This document shows, in pieces, positions 17,474-25,660 of a DNA stretch of 52,514 nt (its first letter is position 1; the number at the start of each line of letters is the position of its first letter). The notes below the pieces were generated by a model. The model was not told where the DNA came from. It searched no databases and saw only the letters and a list, made by a program, of their open reading frames with translations. The DNA comes from Brevinematales bacterium. GTDB lineage: Bacteria; Spirochaetota; Brevinematia; Brevinematales; GWF1-51-8. Location: positions 1 to 52,514 of the forward strand of contig JAGVBZ010000033.1 of the NCBI GenBank assembly GCA_020059465.1. The letters run 5' to 3'. The translations under genes and the position numbers were made by a program.

Positions 17474-18148
17474 TTGAGAGTTCTTGCGGTCAGCGATGTA
17501 GTCAATAAGTTTCTGTATAGCCCTCAGATTAAGAAAATCGCCGGGAATGTGGATTTAATCATATCCTGCGGCGATCTCCCCGAGTATTATTTGGATTATC
17601 TCGTCTCGATGCTTGGAAAACCTCTTTACTATGTCTGCGGTAATCACGATCAGTACGATATTCAGTCGAAAAATGTCGTATATGACGCCGCGTACGGGAA
17701 CGATTTTTATCAGTCCGCGCTGAACTACAACCGTGACGGAAACTTCGGCGGGGTCAACCTCGATCGCCGTCCGCTGTCGTTGGGGAATATGTCCTTCTTC
17801 GGATTGGAAGGGTCGATGCGTTACAACCGCGGCGACCATCAGTACACCGAGCAGGAGATGCGGCGGAAGATATACCGCCTGTTTCCGAAACTCTGGTGGA
17901 ATAAATTCAGGCGGGGAAGATTTGCGGATATTTTAGTCACTCATGCGCCGCCGATGGGAATTCACGACGAGGGCGACCTGCCGCACCGTGGATTCGAGGC
18001 ATTCCGGTGGTTTATCGAGAAATTCCGTCCGAAGTACCTGCTTCACGGACATATTCATATATACGACCGGAATACCGTACGCGAGTCCGAATATCTGGGC
18101 ACGAAGGTGATCAATTGTTACGATTATCAGATCCTCGATCTGAATTAA
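17474..18148 (+). CDS. Metallophosphoesterase family protein
   Basis: 224 aa, TTG start, calcineurin-like phosphoesterase fold. Seen: RVLAVSDVV (Asp8), SCGDLPEYYLDYL (Gly-Asp 33-34), CGNHDQYD (56-59), VTHAPP and LHGHIHIYDRN. The usual DxH of the first motif is replaced by DVV (no His at position 10), so one metal ligand differs from the textbook set. This is probably a feature of the subfamily rather than decay, since all later motifs are intact. Substrate unknown. It sits in the nadA-recN run, 15 bases before the ParB-like gene. The TTG has only a distant AGAGG site, so translation may depend on coupling. Confidence 0.85.
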   Translation: MRVLAVSDVVNKFLYSPQIKKIAGNVDLIISCGDLPEYYLDYLVSMLGKPLYYVCGNHDQYDIQSKNVVYDAAYGNDFYQSALNYNRDGNFGGVNLDRRPLSLGNMSFFGLEGSMRYNRGDHQYTEQEMRRKIYRLFPKLWWNKFRRGRFADILVTHAPPMGIHDEGDLPHRGFEAFRWFIEKFRPKYLLHGHIHIYDRNTVRESEYLGTKVINCYDYQILDLN

Positions 18149-18163
18149 ATACAGGGTAGCACG

Positions 18164-19090
18164 ATGTATCCCTTGAATGAAAACCAGAACATCGCGAAAA
18201 TGGATTTTGAACGCGCGCGTAATAAGGCGTTCTTCAGCCGTCTTTTTTCTACTATTTTCCACGTGAATAACCAGTTATTCCAGTTCGACGAAGTCAAATA
18301 CCTGCTCTCGCCATACGGAATGGTTTACCGCGGAATGAACTCTATTCCGCTCGATAATATCGTCGGGAGCGAGGGGCGCTACAAGGATTTCGATATCAAT
18401 TTTATGCCCCAGCAGATTCACACCCGCGACCGTTGGGAGGGCATCGACGTCGCGCGTCTCGATAACCGCGACCTTCCGCCGATATCGGTATACAAGATCG
18501 GCGAGTACTATTTCGTCCGCGACGGCAACCACCGGGTGTCTGTGGCGCTGGAAAAGGGTCAGGCGTTTATCGACGCGGAGGTGGTGGAGCTTTTTACGCG
18601 CGTCCCGATCACGGAACAGCACCTGAGCGAGAAGGGGATGCTGATCGCGGAGAGCTACAGCTTCTTCCTCGAACGCACGCATCTGGATGAAATTGTCCCC
18701 GGGGTGCAGATCGAACTGACCGCGCCGTGGGGATACTACCGTCTGCTGGAACATATTGTGACCTATAAATACCTGCTCGGGGAGAAGGAGCACCGCGACC
18801 CGTCATGGGAGGAAGCGGTACGCAGGTGGTACTACGACGCTTATCTGGTTGTGGTAAACGTAGTCACTCATACGAAGATTCTCCGCAGGTTTCCCGGGCG
18901 TACAAAAGGCGACCTTTATATATGGATTATGGATCATTGGCACTATCTCAAGGAAAAGTACGGGGATACCGCGATCGAACATGCGATCAAGGATTTCTCG
19001 GATAAATTCGGCGCACATTCGGTAAAAATATTTTTCCAGCGGATTAAAGATCGGATTATCGATTTCCTGACGGGGAGGAAACGGAAATGA
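18164..19090 (+). CDS. ParB-like nuclease-fold protein
   Basis: 308 aa. Residues about 55-145 hold a ParB/Srx-type fold: IPLDNIVGSEGRYKDFD, then LPPISVYKIGEYYFVRDGNH followed by RVSVALEKG; the DGNHR motif is the characteristic part. The C-terminal half is helical and aromatic-rich (PWGYYRLLEHIVTYKYLLG, IWIMDHWHYLKEKYG) and differs from chromosome-partition ParB: there is no helix-turn-helix KorB-type region that I can see. A basic tail (LTGRKRK) ends the protein. Such proteins are sometimes annotated as ParB-like regulators. It overlaps nadK by four bases (ATGA), implying translational coupling. Function unknown. Confidence 0.78.
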   Translation: MYPLNENQNIAKMDFERARNKAFFSRLFSTIFHVNNQLFQFDEVKYLLSPYGMVYRGMNSIPLDNIVGSEGRYKDFDINFMPQQIHTRDRWEGIDVARLDNRDLPPISVYKIGEYYFVRDGNHRVSVALEKGQAFIDAEVVELFTRVPITEQHLSEKGMLIAESYSFFLERTHLDEIVPGVQIELTAPWGYYRLLEHIVTYKYLLGEKEHRDPSWEEAVRRWYYDAYLVVVNVVTHTKILRRFPGRTKGDLYIWIMDHWHYLKEKYGDTAIEHAIKDFSDKFGAHSVKIFFQRIKDRIIDFLTGRKRK

Positions 19091-19923
19091 AAAATGCTCT
19101 CATGATTGTCAACCGGCGAAAAGCGCACACGGATGTCATCTGCGAAAAGATGGAAAGTCTGCTGAAGGAACGGGGTGTGGAATGCGTCATTTTCTCCCCG
19201 GAAGAAATTACCCCGAATGCACTGGATAAATATCCTCCGATGGAGGTGATTTTTGCTATCGGGGGGGATGGGACGTACCTGTTTACCGCGCGTACCCTGC
19301 ATTCCCTGAATATCCCGATAGTGGGTATCAACGCCGGACGGCTGGGTTTTCTGATGGAAATTAACCCGGAAAACATCGAGACAATTATTGACAAGATACT
19401 CGGCGGTAAGGCAAAATATATCCGGCGTATGATGCTGGATGTCGAGGTGCGCCGTGGAAAGAGTACGATAGGGCGTTTCGAGGCGCTCAACGAGGCGGTC
19501 ATCAGCCGGGGCGCGGCGGTCTCGCGTATGGTCGATATCGACCTCCGGGTGTCGGACGAACCGTTATCCAAATACCGCGCCGACGGCGTAATCGTATGCA
19601 CGTCCACAGGCTCCACCGCGTATAACCTTTCCGCGGGCGGGCCGGTACTCCTTCCGGGACTGGAAGGCTTTGTCATCACGCCGATTTGCGCGCATACCCT
19701 CGGCGTACGTCCGATAGTGATGAGCGGCGATAAGGAAATAGAGCTTCGGAACAGCACCGCCGATATCGGCGTTATTCTTTCTATAGACGGGCAGGAGCAT
19801 ATGGAGATTATGACCGGAGATATGATAATCGTACGGAAATTCCCGCACCCTGTCCAGATGTATTATTTCGGGGACAGTAAATTCTTCGAGACGCTTCGTG
19901 AAAAATTGGGATGGAAGGTATGA
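19087..19923 (+). CDS. nadK: NAD kinase
   Basis: 278 aa; phosphorylates NAD+ to NADP+. Seen: FAIGGDGTYLFTAR (GGDGT at 59-63), GINAGRLGFLMEI (about 81-92), YRADGVIVCTSTGSTAYNLS with the STGSTAY motif, and a C-terminal beta-rich domain ending in VQMYYFGDSKFFETLREKL. Length is normal. It overlaps the ParB-like gene upstream by four bases and recN downstream by four bases (ATGA at 19920-19923). nadK followed by recN is a common bacterial arrangement. Confidence 0.96.
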   Translation: MKNALMIVNRRKAHTDVICEKMESLLKERGVECVIFSPEEITPNALDKYPPMEVIFAIGGDGTYLFTARTLHSLNIPIVGINAGRLGFLMEINPENIETIIDKILGGKAKYIRRMMLDVEVRRGKSTIGRFEALNEAVISRGAAVSRMVDIDLRVSDEPLSKYRADGVIVCTSTGSTAYNLSAGGPVLLPGLEGFVITPICAHTLGVRPIVMSGDKEIELRNSTADIGVILSIDGQEHMEIMTGDMIIVRKFPHPVQMYYFGDSKFFETLREKLGWKV

Positions 19924-21608
19924 TCGACCGGATTTTTATTAAGAATTATGCGATAATCGATACGCTGGAACTGGAATTCGGCGCGGGATTCCACGTGTTC
20001 ACGGGGGAGACCGGCGCGGGGAAATCCATTATAGTCGGGGCGCTCGGCCTGCTTTTAGGCGAGAAGGGCGATTCGGCGGTCATCCGCACGGGTAGCGACC
20101 GCGCAGTGATCGAGGCCTCGTTTACTGTATCCGACAGATATTCCCGTGAACGGCTTGCCGAGATGAATATCGACCTTTCCGAGGGGCTGATTATCCGAAG
20201 GGAGATCGCCGAGGGCGGAAAGAGCCGGGCGTTCGTCAACGGGATGCAGGAGACCCTCGGGAGGATTTCCGAGATCGGGCAATGGCTCCTCGATATCCAC
20301 GGACAGCATGACCATCAGCTCCTTCTCCAGCAGAAGGTGCATATCGATATCCTCGATTCTTACGGCGGGCTATGGGACGGCCGTCGGAAGGCGGGCGAAA
20401 TCTACGCCGGATTGAACGCCAAGCTCGCCGAAAAGGCCGAACTCGAGACCGACGAGAAGAAACTCGCCGAGGAGAAGGTGTACTGGGAGACCGCGGTCAA
20501 GGATATCACCGGGGCGAAGCTCGCCGACGGGGAAGAGGAGGAGCTTTCCGAACAGCTTAAACGGATGGAGCATGCCGAGCAGATTCAGACCGCCCTGAAC
20601 GGGGCATACGGTAAACTCTACGGGGAGGAACTTTCGGTCAGCGGAAGGCTAGCCAAATCGCAGGGCGACCTGAACTCCGTCAGCGGGATCGACCCTAAGT
20701 ACGCCGAACTCGCCGAGATTTTGGAGAACGTATCCGCGCAGGTCGGCGAGGCTGTCAAGCTGATATCGGAGTATATGGACGAGGTCGATTACGATACCGG
20801 GAAGATGGACGGACTGACCGACCGGCTGGAACTCATCAAAGACCTCAAGCGAAAATATAGAAAGCAGACGATTGCGGAACTGAACGCTTACTGCGAAGAG
20901 TGTACCGCCAAGCTGGGACGTTTCGAAAACCGGGCGGCGGAGATCGAAAAGATCGACAAGGAGATCGCGGAAGTGAAACTCCGCCTGATCGACAGCTGTC
21001 TCGAACTTTCACGGAAACGGCAGGACGCTGGCAAGAAACTCGCGCTCGCCGTGAAAACCGAGCTCGCGTTCCTCGGGATGGAGAAATCGGAATTTATCAC
21101 GGGAATCAGCTATATCAAGGACGACGCAAGCCCGATCCGTATCAACGACCGCGCGGTCAAAGCAGGTCCGGCGGGGATCGATTATGTGGAATTCATGATA
21201 TCGCCGAACCCCGGCGAGGAGCCGAAACCGCTCCGCAAGATCGCGTCGGGCGGCGAAATATCGCGCATCATGCTCGCCCTCAAATCCATCCTCGCGGGCA
21301 ACGATTCGATCGAGACGTTGATATTCGACGAGATCGATGTCGGGATCGGCGGAGTGACCGCGAACCATGTCGCGGAGAAGATACGCGAACTCGCGCGGTC
21401 GCGCCAACTGATCGTGATCACCCATCTCCCGCAGATCGCCGCGAAATCGGACGCGCATTATTATGTAACGAAGGACGTCCGCGAAGGGAAGACGTTCACA
21501 CAGGTGCGGAGGCTGGACGGGGCGGAACGTGTGAACGAGGTCGCGCGGATGCTCGGCGGCGAGACCGATACGTCGAAAGCCCACGCGCGGGAAATGCTTG
21601 CGAAGTGA
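19920..21608 (+). CDS. recN: DNA repair protein RecN
   Basis: 562 aa SMC-like ATPase that acts in double-strand-break repair. The start at 19920 (MIDRIFIKNYAIID) is preferred over an ATG nine bases earlier because it gives the usual RecN N-terminus and an ATGA overlap with nadK. Walker A GETGAGKS (29-36), a long coiled-coil middle (about 150-370, Glu/Lys/Ala rich), an ABC signature region (RKIASGGEISRIMLALKSI) and Walker B LIFDEIDVGIGG, then VITHLPQIAA. It is the last gene of the run that begins with nadA. Confidence 0.96.
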   Translation: MIDRIFIKNYAIIDTLELEFGAGFHVFTGETGAGKSIIVGALGLLLGEKGDSAVIRTGSDRAVIEASFTVSDRYSRERLAEMNIDLSEGLIIRREIAEGGKSRAFVNGMQETLGRISEIGQWLLDIHGQHDHQLLLQQKVHIDILDSYGGLWDGRRKAGEIYAGLNAKLAEKAELETDEKKLAEEKVYWETAVKDITGAKLADGEEEELSEQLKRMEHAEQIQTALNGAYGKLYGEELSVSGRLAKSQGDLNSVSGIDPKYAELAEILENVSAQVGEAVKLISEYMDEVDYDTGKMDGLTDRLELIKDLKRKYRKQTIAELNAYCEECTAKLGRFENRAAEIEKIDKEIAEVKLRLIDSCLELSRKRQDAGKKLALAVKTELAFLGMEKSEFITGISYIKDDASPIRINDRAVKAGPAGIDYVEFMISPNPGEEPKPLRKIASGGEISRIMLALKSILAGNDSIETLIFDEIDVGIGGVTANHVAEKIRELARSRQLIVITHLPQIAAKSDAHYYVTKDVREGKTFTQVRRLDGAERVNEVARMLGGETDTSKAHAREMLAK

Positions 21609-21613
21609 ACTTT

Positions 21614-21705
21614 AAACAGCACCTCGACTGGCTCGGTGTGACATCTATCAAATAGTGCGGGAATAGGACTCGGGATGACAATGAGGGAAAAGACTGTCAC
21701 GCCGG
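21614..21705. repeat. Degenerate palindromic repeat after recN
   Basis: The gap after recN contains a CACCTCGACTGGCTCGGTGT box followed by GACATC and, further on, ACTCGGGATGACA. This is a worn copy of the same class as the tandem element at 40228-40512 (outer GTCAT and ATGAC ends, GAGC/GCTC inner parts). No gene is supported here. Confidence 0.4.
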
Positions 21706-21741
21706 GCAAAAAGAATCGCTTAAATTCTATAGGAGGGAGAA

Positions 21742-22191
21742 ATGAAAAGGGTTATCGTTTTATTGTTTTTCATTACCATTGCGGGATGTTCCGGTAAAGT
21801 GATGGAATCAAAGTCTCCCGACGGTAACTATTCGCTGAATGTTTCGGATCGACCTTCGGTCGACCAGCCTGCCCAGGATATTCTCCTGAAAGATAATATG
21901 AAAGGAACCGTTATTACCTTAAAAAACCTGAAGGAAGACTGGGACTGGGTTGATAGTATCAAATGGAGAAGTGATAGTAAATTTGCGGGAGTACTGGTAA
22001 CCCGTTCAATTATTCTTATCATCGACCCTGAGAAGCAGGGTATTATCCGGGAAATCGTGCTGAAAGAGGCGACCAATTATCCCCCGGTTCCGTACATTAC
22101 GGATTTCAGATTTATTGGCACAAACAAGATAATCTATGATATAAAAACCGCCGCCGGCGATATACAGAGAGAAGAGATTATTATTCATTGA
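21742..22191 (+). CDS. Small lipoprotein with WD40/TolB-like strands
   Basis: 149 aa with a strong ribosome site (AGGAGGGAG) and a lipoprotein signal MKRVIVLLFFITIAGCSGK (lipobox IAGC). The mature part reads SPDGNYSLNVSDRP, WRSDSKFAGVLVTRS and ITDFRFIGTNKIIYDI, a pattern of short beta strands with SPDG and SDSK turns similar to single blades of TolB/WD40-type propellers. It is too short for a full propeller. It stands alone between recN and the DUF454 gene. Function unknown; an envelope location is well supported. Confidence 0.75.
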   Translation: MKRVIVLLFFITIAGCSGKVMESKSPDGNYSLNVSDRPSVDQPAQDILLKDNMKGTVITLKNLKEDWDWVDSIKWRSDSKFAGVLVTRSIILIIDPEKQGIIREIVLKEATNYPPVPYITDFRFIGTNKIIYDIKTAAGDIQREEIIIH

Positions 22192-22271
22192 CTATTACCC
22201 GGAAAAATTGACTTTTACGGCTCTTGAGAGTAATATTTCATATAGATATTATATGAAATAAGGAGAAGGTT

Positions 22272-22634
22272 ATAAAAATCCTTTATATTTCGCTGGGAAG
22301 CCTGTCGCTGGCAACCGGGGTGATCGGGATATTTATCCCGGGGCTGCCGACTACGCCGTTCCTGCTGCTGTCGGCCGCATTATACGCGAAGAGTTCTCAG
22401 CGTATGCACGACTGGCTTGTCAATCATAAGGTATTCGGGAAATATATCCGGGAGTACCGCGAGAAAAAGGCGATTCGCCTGAAATATAAGATCATATCTC
22501 TATCGATGATGTGGGTGATGATAACCGTATCCATGTTCCTGATCGAAAGCTGGATCGTCCGAATCATAGTCGGCGTCGCGGGAATCATTGGGACTATCGT
22601 GCTTCTCAACATCCCTACCTATAAAGAGGAATAA
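22272..22634 (+). CDS. DUF454 (YbaN) family membrane protein, probable AUA start
   Basis: 120 aa if begun at 22272. The only standard start in frame is GTG at 22320, but the reading frame before it encodes IKILYISLGSLSLATG, which is the conserved N-terminus of DUF454 proteins and contains half of the first membrane helix. The codon at 22272 is ATA, six bases after an excellent ribosome site (AAGGAG, 22260-22265); the frame is closed by TGA at 22254. The rest is typical: IGIFIPGLPTTPFLLLSAAL, YAKSSQRMHDWLVNHKVFG, then two membrane helices. Function of the family is unknown. It ends base-to-base with the convergent peroxiredoxin gene. Confidence 0.8.
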   Translation: MKILYISLGSLSLATGVIGIFIPGLPTTPFLLLSAALYAKSSQRMHDWLVNHKVFGKYIREYREKKAIRLKYKIISLSMMWVMITVSMFLIESWIVRIIVGVAGIIGTIVLLNIPTYKEE

Positions 22635-23102
22635 TTACCCCTTCAGGAATTTCAGCACGGCCTCGATATCCGGGACTTCGGTCTTATCGTAGACCTTTAC
22701 CATCGCGATCTTACCGTTCTCGTCGATCACGATATTCACCCGCCCGGAGAACCCGGCGCTTTCGACAAACACCCCGTACTTTTTCGACACCTCGCCGTGC
22801 GGCCAGAAGTCCGCGAGCAGCCGTGTGTGCTTCATACCCATCGAGTCAGCCCACGCCTTCTTGCACGGGACGCTGTCGACGCTCATCCCGAACGCGACCG
22901 TATTCAACTCCGCGAGCGCCGCGAACTTGAGCTCGAGCGTCCGCATCTGGATCTCGCAGACCCCTGTGAACGCGAGCGGGTGGAACGAAAGGAGGACCTT
23001 CTTACCGCGCATCGACGATATGGCGGTTTCCTTCCCGTCCTGATCCTTCAGAATGAAATCCGGCGCGGTATCGCCCGGTTTGAGAGTTACATCGAGCGGC
23101 AT
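22635..23102 (-). CDS. Peroxiredoxin (AhpC/TSA family)
   Basis: 155 aa thiol peroxidase with the thioredoxin fold. The peroxidatic Cys49 sits in the motif HPLAFTGVCEIQM (TxxC, Thr46). A second cysteine, Cys80 in SVDSVPCKKAW, lies where BCP/AhpE-like enzymes may place a resolving residue; this assignment is inferred. Arg103-equivalent catalytic Arg is probably the one in SAGFSGRVNIVID. It is likely an oxygen-defence enzyme, sensible beside an O2-sensitive hydrogenase metabolism. The stop codon directly abuts the stop of the convergent DUF454 gene, leaving no room for a separate terminator. Confidence 0.92.
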   Translation of the reverse strand: MPLDVTLKPGDTAPDFILKDQDGKETAISSMRGKKVLLSFHPLAFTGVCEIQMRTLELKFAALAELNTVAFGMSVDSVPCKKAWADSMGMKHTRLLADFWPHGEVSKKYGVFVESAGFSGRVNIVIDENGKIAMVKVYDKTEVPDIEAVLKFLKG

Positions 23103-23212
23103 CGTTTTCTCCTTGTATATAATATATTATTATGATAGGAAAAATACGATTAAGCAAGTCCGGTCATGAAAAACAATCGGCGGTCATAGCGTATCCCGCC
23201 CAAACCGCAGAG

Positions 23213-24175
23213 TTATTTTGTATAATAAAATAATTCAGCAGATGACTTATTGTTATGAAGAATGGCCAAGGTTCCGGCGGAATCCCATAAACAAGCAAGA
23301 GGGGTATCGTAATCGCAAACAAACCCCGCGAAATAAACTTCGTTATTATACATGAGTGTTTTTCCGACTCCCCCGTTTGTGTAGGAACAGTTCAGGCTGA
23401 TTAGATCGCCGTTTTTCATATAGTAGGGACGATTTACGCTGCCGTCGGTGAAATACCCGCAGATATAGACATCGTTACCGAAAACATCGACAGAGTTCGG
23501 GATGAAATTTGTCGCGATGAGCGTGGTATATACCCCGTTTTCGAGGTAACCGAGTTCGCCGTTGTTTGTGTTGCAGAGAATTCGTAGGGTATCCCCGACA
23601 AAATAAGGGCTATACCAAGATTCTATGCCGGATACTTCGTGGTAGACCGAGTTCAGCCAATAGCCGCCCGGTAAGCTATAATTGGTTCTTCCTACGACAG
23701 CGATATTGGTTCCCGATACGGCTATCCCTAATGCGGTCATGTAATTAATATTGGTTGATGAAAAGAGGCTGTGATAGACACCGTTTACCCAGTATCCCGC
23801 GTCAGTATTTGTCAGTTTTCCTGAAATGTAAACGTTCCCGTTTGCGGCAAAGATACTATTGGCAGTAGAATATGGCTCGCCTACCTGTGATAGCGAACCG
23901 TTTTTCCAATAACAGAATATACTTTCGTCGGTAGTATTCAAATACATCCCTAAGATATACAAATCCGAACCGTTACGAGAAGATGCCATTACATGCGAAT
24001 TTCTGGTGTCCAGCGTGTGCATCACCCCGTTGTCCCAGTAGACCGCATTGAATGTTTTCGCGGCGACATTGACACTGCCCGCGATCATGATGTGTTGCGC
24101 GGCTTCATCGACAACTGCCGGAGCGCATGAAATGATAGCTGTAAATAGCGCGATTAACCCCAAACCCTTCTTCAT
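23213..24175 (-). CDS. YWxNG-repeat lipoprotein, probable seven-bladed beta-propeller (copy 1)
   Basis: 320 aa from the ATG at 24175, which has GGAGG eight bases upstream; the longer open frame to 24232 has no such site. Signal MKKGLGLIALFTAIISC, lipobox IISC. The mature protein is made of about seven repeats of 40-45 residues, each carrying a Y-W/L-x-N-G-type box: YWDNGVMHTLD, YWKNGSLSQVG, YWVNGVYHSLF, YWLNSVYHEVS, YLENGVYTTLI, YMKNGDLISLN and LWDSAGTLAIL, interleaved with strands such as NVYISGKLTNTDAGY. This is the expected pattern of a beta-propeller. It is a close paralogue of the next gene. Outer-membrane or periplasmic location; ligand unknown. Confidence 0.78.
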   Translation of the reverse strand: MKKGLGLIALFTAIISCAPAVVDEAAQHIMIAGSVNVAAKTFNAVYWDNGVMHTLDTRNSHVMASSRNGSDLYILGMYLNTTDESIFCYWKNGSLSQVGEPYSTANSIFAANGNVYISGKLTNTDAGYWVNGVYHSLFSSTNINYMTALGIAVSGTNIAVVGRTNYSLPGGYWLNSVYHEVSGIESWYSPYFVGDTLRILCNTNNGELGYLENGVYTTLIATNFIPNSVDVFGNDVYICGYFTDGSVNRPYYMKNGDLISLNCSYTNGGVGKTLMYNNEVYFAGFVCDYDTPLACLWDSAGTLAILHNNKSSAELFYYTK

Positions 24176-24203
24176 CTGAACCTCCATAAAAGTAATGTGA
24201 AAT

Positions 24204-24232
24204 AATATAAATCTTTTTTTTATATAAATCAA
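24204..24232 (-). promoter_or_regulatory. Promoter of propeller lipoprotein copy 1
   Basis: Minus strand: TTGATT (24227-24232), 17-base spacer, TATATT (24204-24209), 28 bases before the ATG. Nearly the same hexamers and spacing occur before copy 2. Confidence 0.5.
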
Positions 24233-24428
24233 GAATTGCTACATATGTTAGATAATATTGAACAAATTACGCGCAGTGTATTATATAGATGATTAACGGA
24301 CTGTTTCCGAATATTCCGTGTTTATTCGGTATCCGTGAAGAATATTAGAATACCGCTTACGGAAATACGGCAGGGAGTGAATCCCGGATGATTTATCCGG
24401 AAGATCAGGTGAAATGGAGAGATAGGAA

Positions 24429-24462
24429 AAGAGCCTGACAGGAGCTGACTATCAGGCTCTTA
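24429..24462 (-). terminator. Intrinsic terminator after propeller lipoprotein copy 2
   Basis: Read on the minus strand, AGAGCCTGA pairs with TCAGGCTCT across a 13-base loop and is followed by TTTTCC. The arms are 24431-24438 and 24452-24459 on the plus strand. It separates the two paralogues, so copy 1 has its own promoter. Confidence 0.75.
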
Positions 24463-24468
24463 ATTAAT

Positions 24469-25422
24469 TTAATTGTTGATCGTTTCCGCGTATGATTCAC
24501 GGTTATCGAGAACGGTACTCGACCAGCCGGTTTTCCAGTAACATGCTTTCGTATTCGTATTGTCGGAGATAATTCCGGCGAGGTAAACCTCGTTGTTATA
24601 CTGGATTGCCTTCCCGATAGACCCGAACGGGAGAGCGCTGCCCGGGCAGAATAGTTGTCCGTTTTTCAGGTAGGATGCCAACGGATCGCCGGAAGGCGAG
24701 ATGCTCCCGCAGATATAAACATCCGCGCCGTAAATATCCACCGATTGCGGATAGAAATTTGTCGCGATGATTACCGAATAAACACCGTTCTCCAGATATC
24801 CCAGTTCGTTATTATTCGTGCGGCAAAGTATCCTCAGGACGCCCCCGACAAAATACGGGGAATATATTCCTGTCATATTGGTCACTTCATAATAGACCGA
24901 ATTCAGCCAGTAGCCCTTGGAGTATAGAAAATTTGTCGAGCCGACGACAGCGATATTGGTTCCCGATACCGCCAAGCCGGTCGCCTGCATGAAGTAGTGA
25001 CCGGAAGAGTAGAGAGTATGATAAACCCCGTTTTCCCAGTATCCTACCGAGGTATTCGTCATTTTTCCCGCGACATATACGTTACCGCCGGAAACAGCGA
25101 TTTTTCTGGTCGAGGAATACGAATAACCGAGTTGAGAGAACGAGCCGTTCTTCCAGTAGCCGTAATGCCTGTCGCCGAGAGTATCTGAATAATACCCGAG
25201 CACATACAGATCCGACCCGTCGCGGAACGAATGAAATACAGCCGATTCACGGCTGTCCAGGGTATTTAAAACCCCGGCATCCCAGTAAACAGCGTTGAAT
25301 GTGCCCGAATTCTTGACACTGCCCGCGATCAGGACGCCATGCACCGTATTATCCGGCACAGCCGCAGGCGCGCACGATACTATAGCGGTAAATACCGCGA
25401 TTAAACCCAAACCCTTCTTCAT
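24469..25422 (-). CDS. YWxNG-repeat lipoprotein, probable seven-bladed beta-propeller (copy 2)
   Basis: 317 aa from the ATG at 25422 (GGAGG seven bases upstream; an earlier in-frame ATG overlaps the ribosome site). Signal MKKGLGLIAVFTAIVSC is nearly identical to copy 1. Seven repeats: YWDAGVLNTLD, YWKNGSFSQLG, YWENGVYHTLY, YWLNSVYYEVT, YLENGVYSVII, YLKNGQLFCPG and YWKTGWSSTVLD. Blades correspond one to one with copy 1, with shared stretches such as ATGLAVSGTNIAVVGSTN and SPYFVGGVLRILCRTNNNEL, so the pair arose by whole-gene duplication and not by blade expansion. Transcribed separately from copy 1. Function unknown. Confidence 0.78.
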   Translation of the reverse strand: MKKGLGLIAVFTAIVSCAPAAVPDNTVHGVLIAGSVKNSGTFNAVYWDAGVLNTLDSRESAVFHSFRDGSDLYVLGYYSDTLGDRHYGYWKNGSFSQLGYSYSSTRKIAVSGGNVYVAGKMTNTSVGYWENGVYHTLYSSGHYFMQATGLAVSGTNIAVVGSTNFLYSKGYWLNSVYYEVTNMTGIYSPYFVGGVLRILCRTNNNELGYLENGVYSVIIATNFYPQSVDIYGADVYICGSISPSGDPLASYLKNGQLFCPGSALPFGSIGKAIQYNNEVYLAGIISDNTNTKACYWKTGWSSTVLDNRESYAETINN

Positions 25423-25449
25423 ATAGACCTCCAAAAAAGAACTATGATG

Positions 25450-25478
25450 AATATAATCTGTATTTTTAAATATATCAA
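25450..25478 (-). promoter_or_regulatory. Promoter of propeller lipoprotein copy 2
   Basis: Minus strand: TTGATA (25473-25478), 17-base spacer, TATATT (25450-25455), about 28 bases before the ATG. Confidence 0.5.
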
Positions 25479-25597
25479 TTATTATTACAAACGTAATATG
25501 CAGAAATATAGGTTGTCATGATATAAAATTTTTACTTTACAGAGAGGCGGCTGGGGCGGGCACCCCGAATCTTCGACGAATAATTCCAAAAAATAGC

Positions 25598-25625
25598 TTT
25601 ACAAAATTCCGGGAGGGGTTATAGT
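25598..25625 (+). promoter_or_regulatory. Promoter of the YugP-like gene
   Basis: TTTACA (25598-25603), 16-base spacer, TATAGT (25620-25625), 35 bases before the ATG at 25661. Confidence 0.5.
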
Positions 25626-25660
25626 ATATATGAGGGGGATCGGACGATAAAGGAGTGCCG

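Noticed and set aside
17474-18148. Phosphoesterase as a pseudogene because the first motif lacks His
   Set aside because: All later motifs (GD, GNHD, THAPP, HGHIH) are intact and the frame is full length, so a subfamily difference is more likely.
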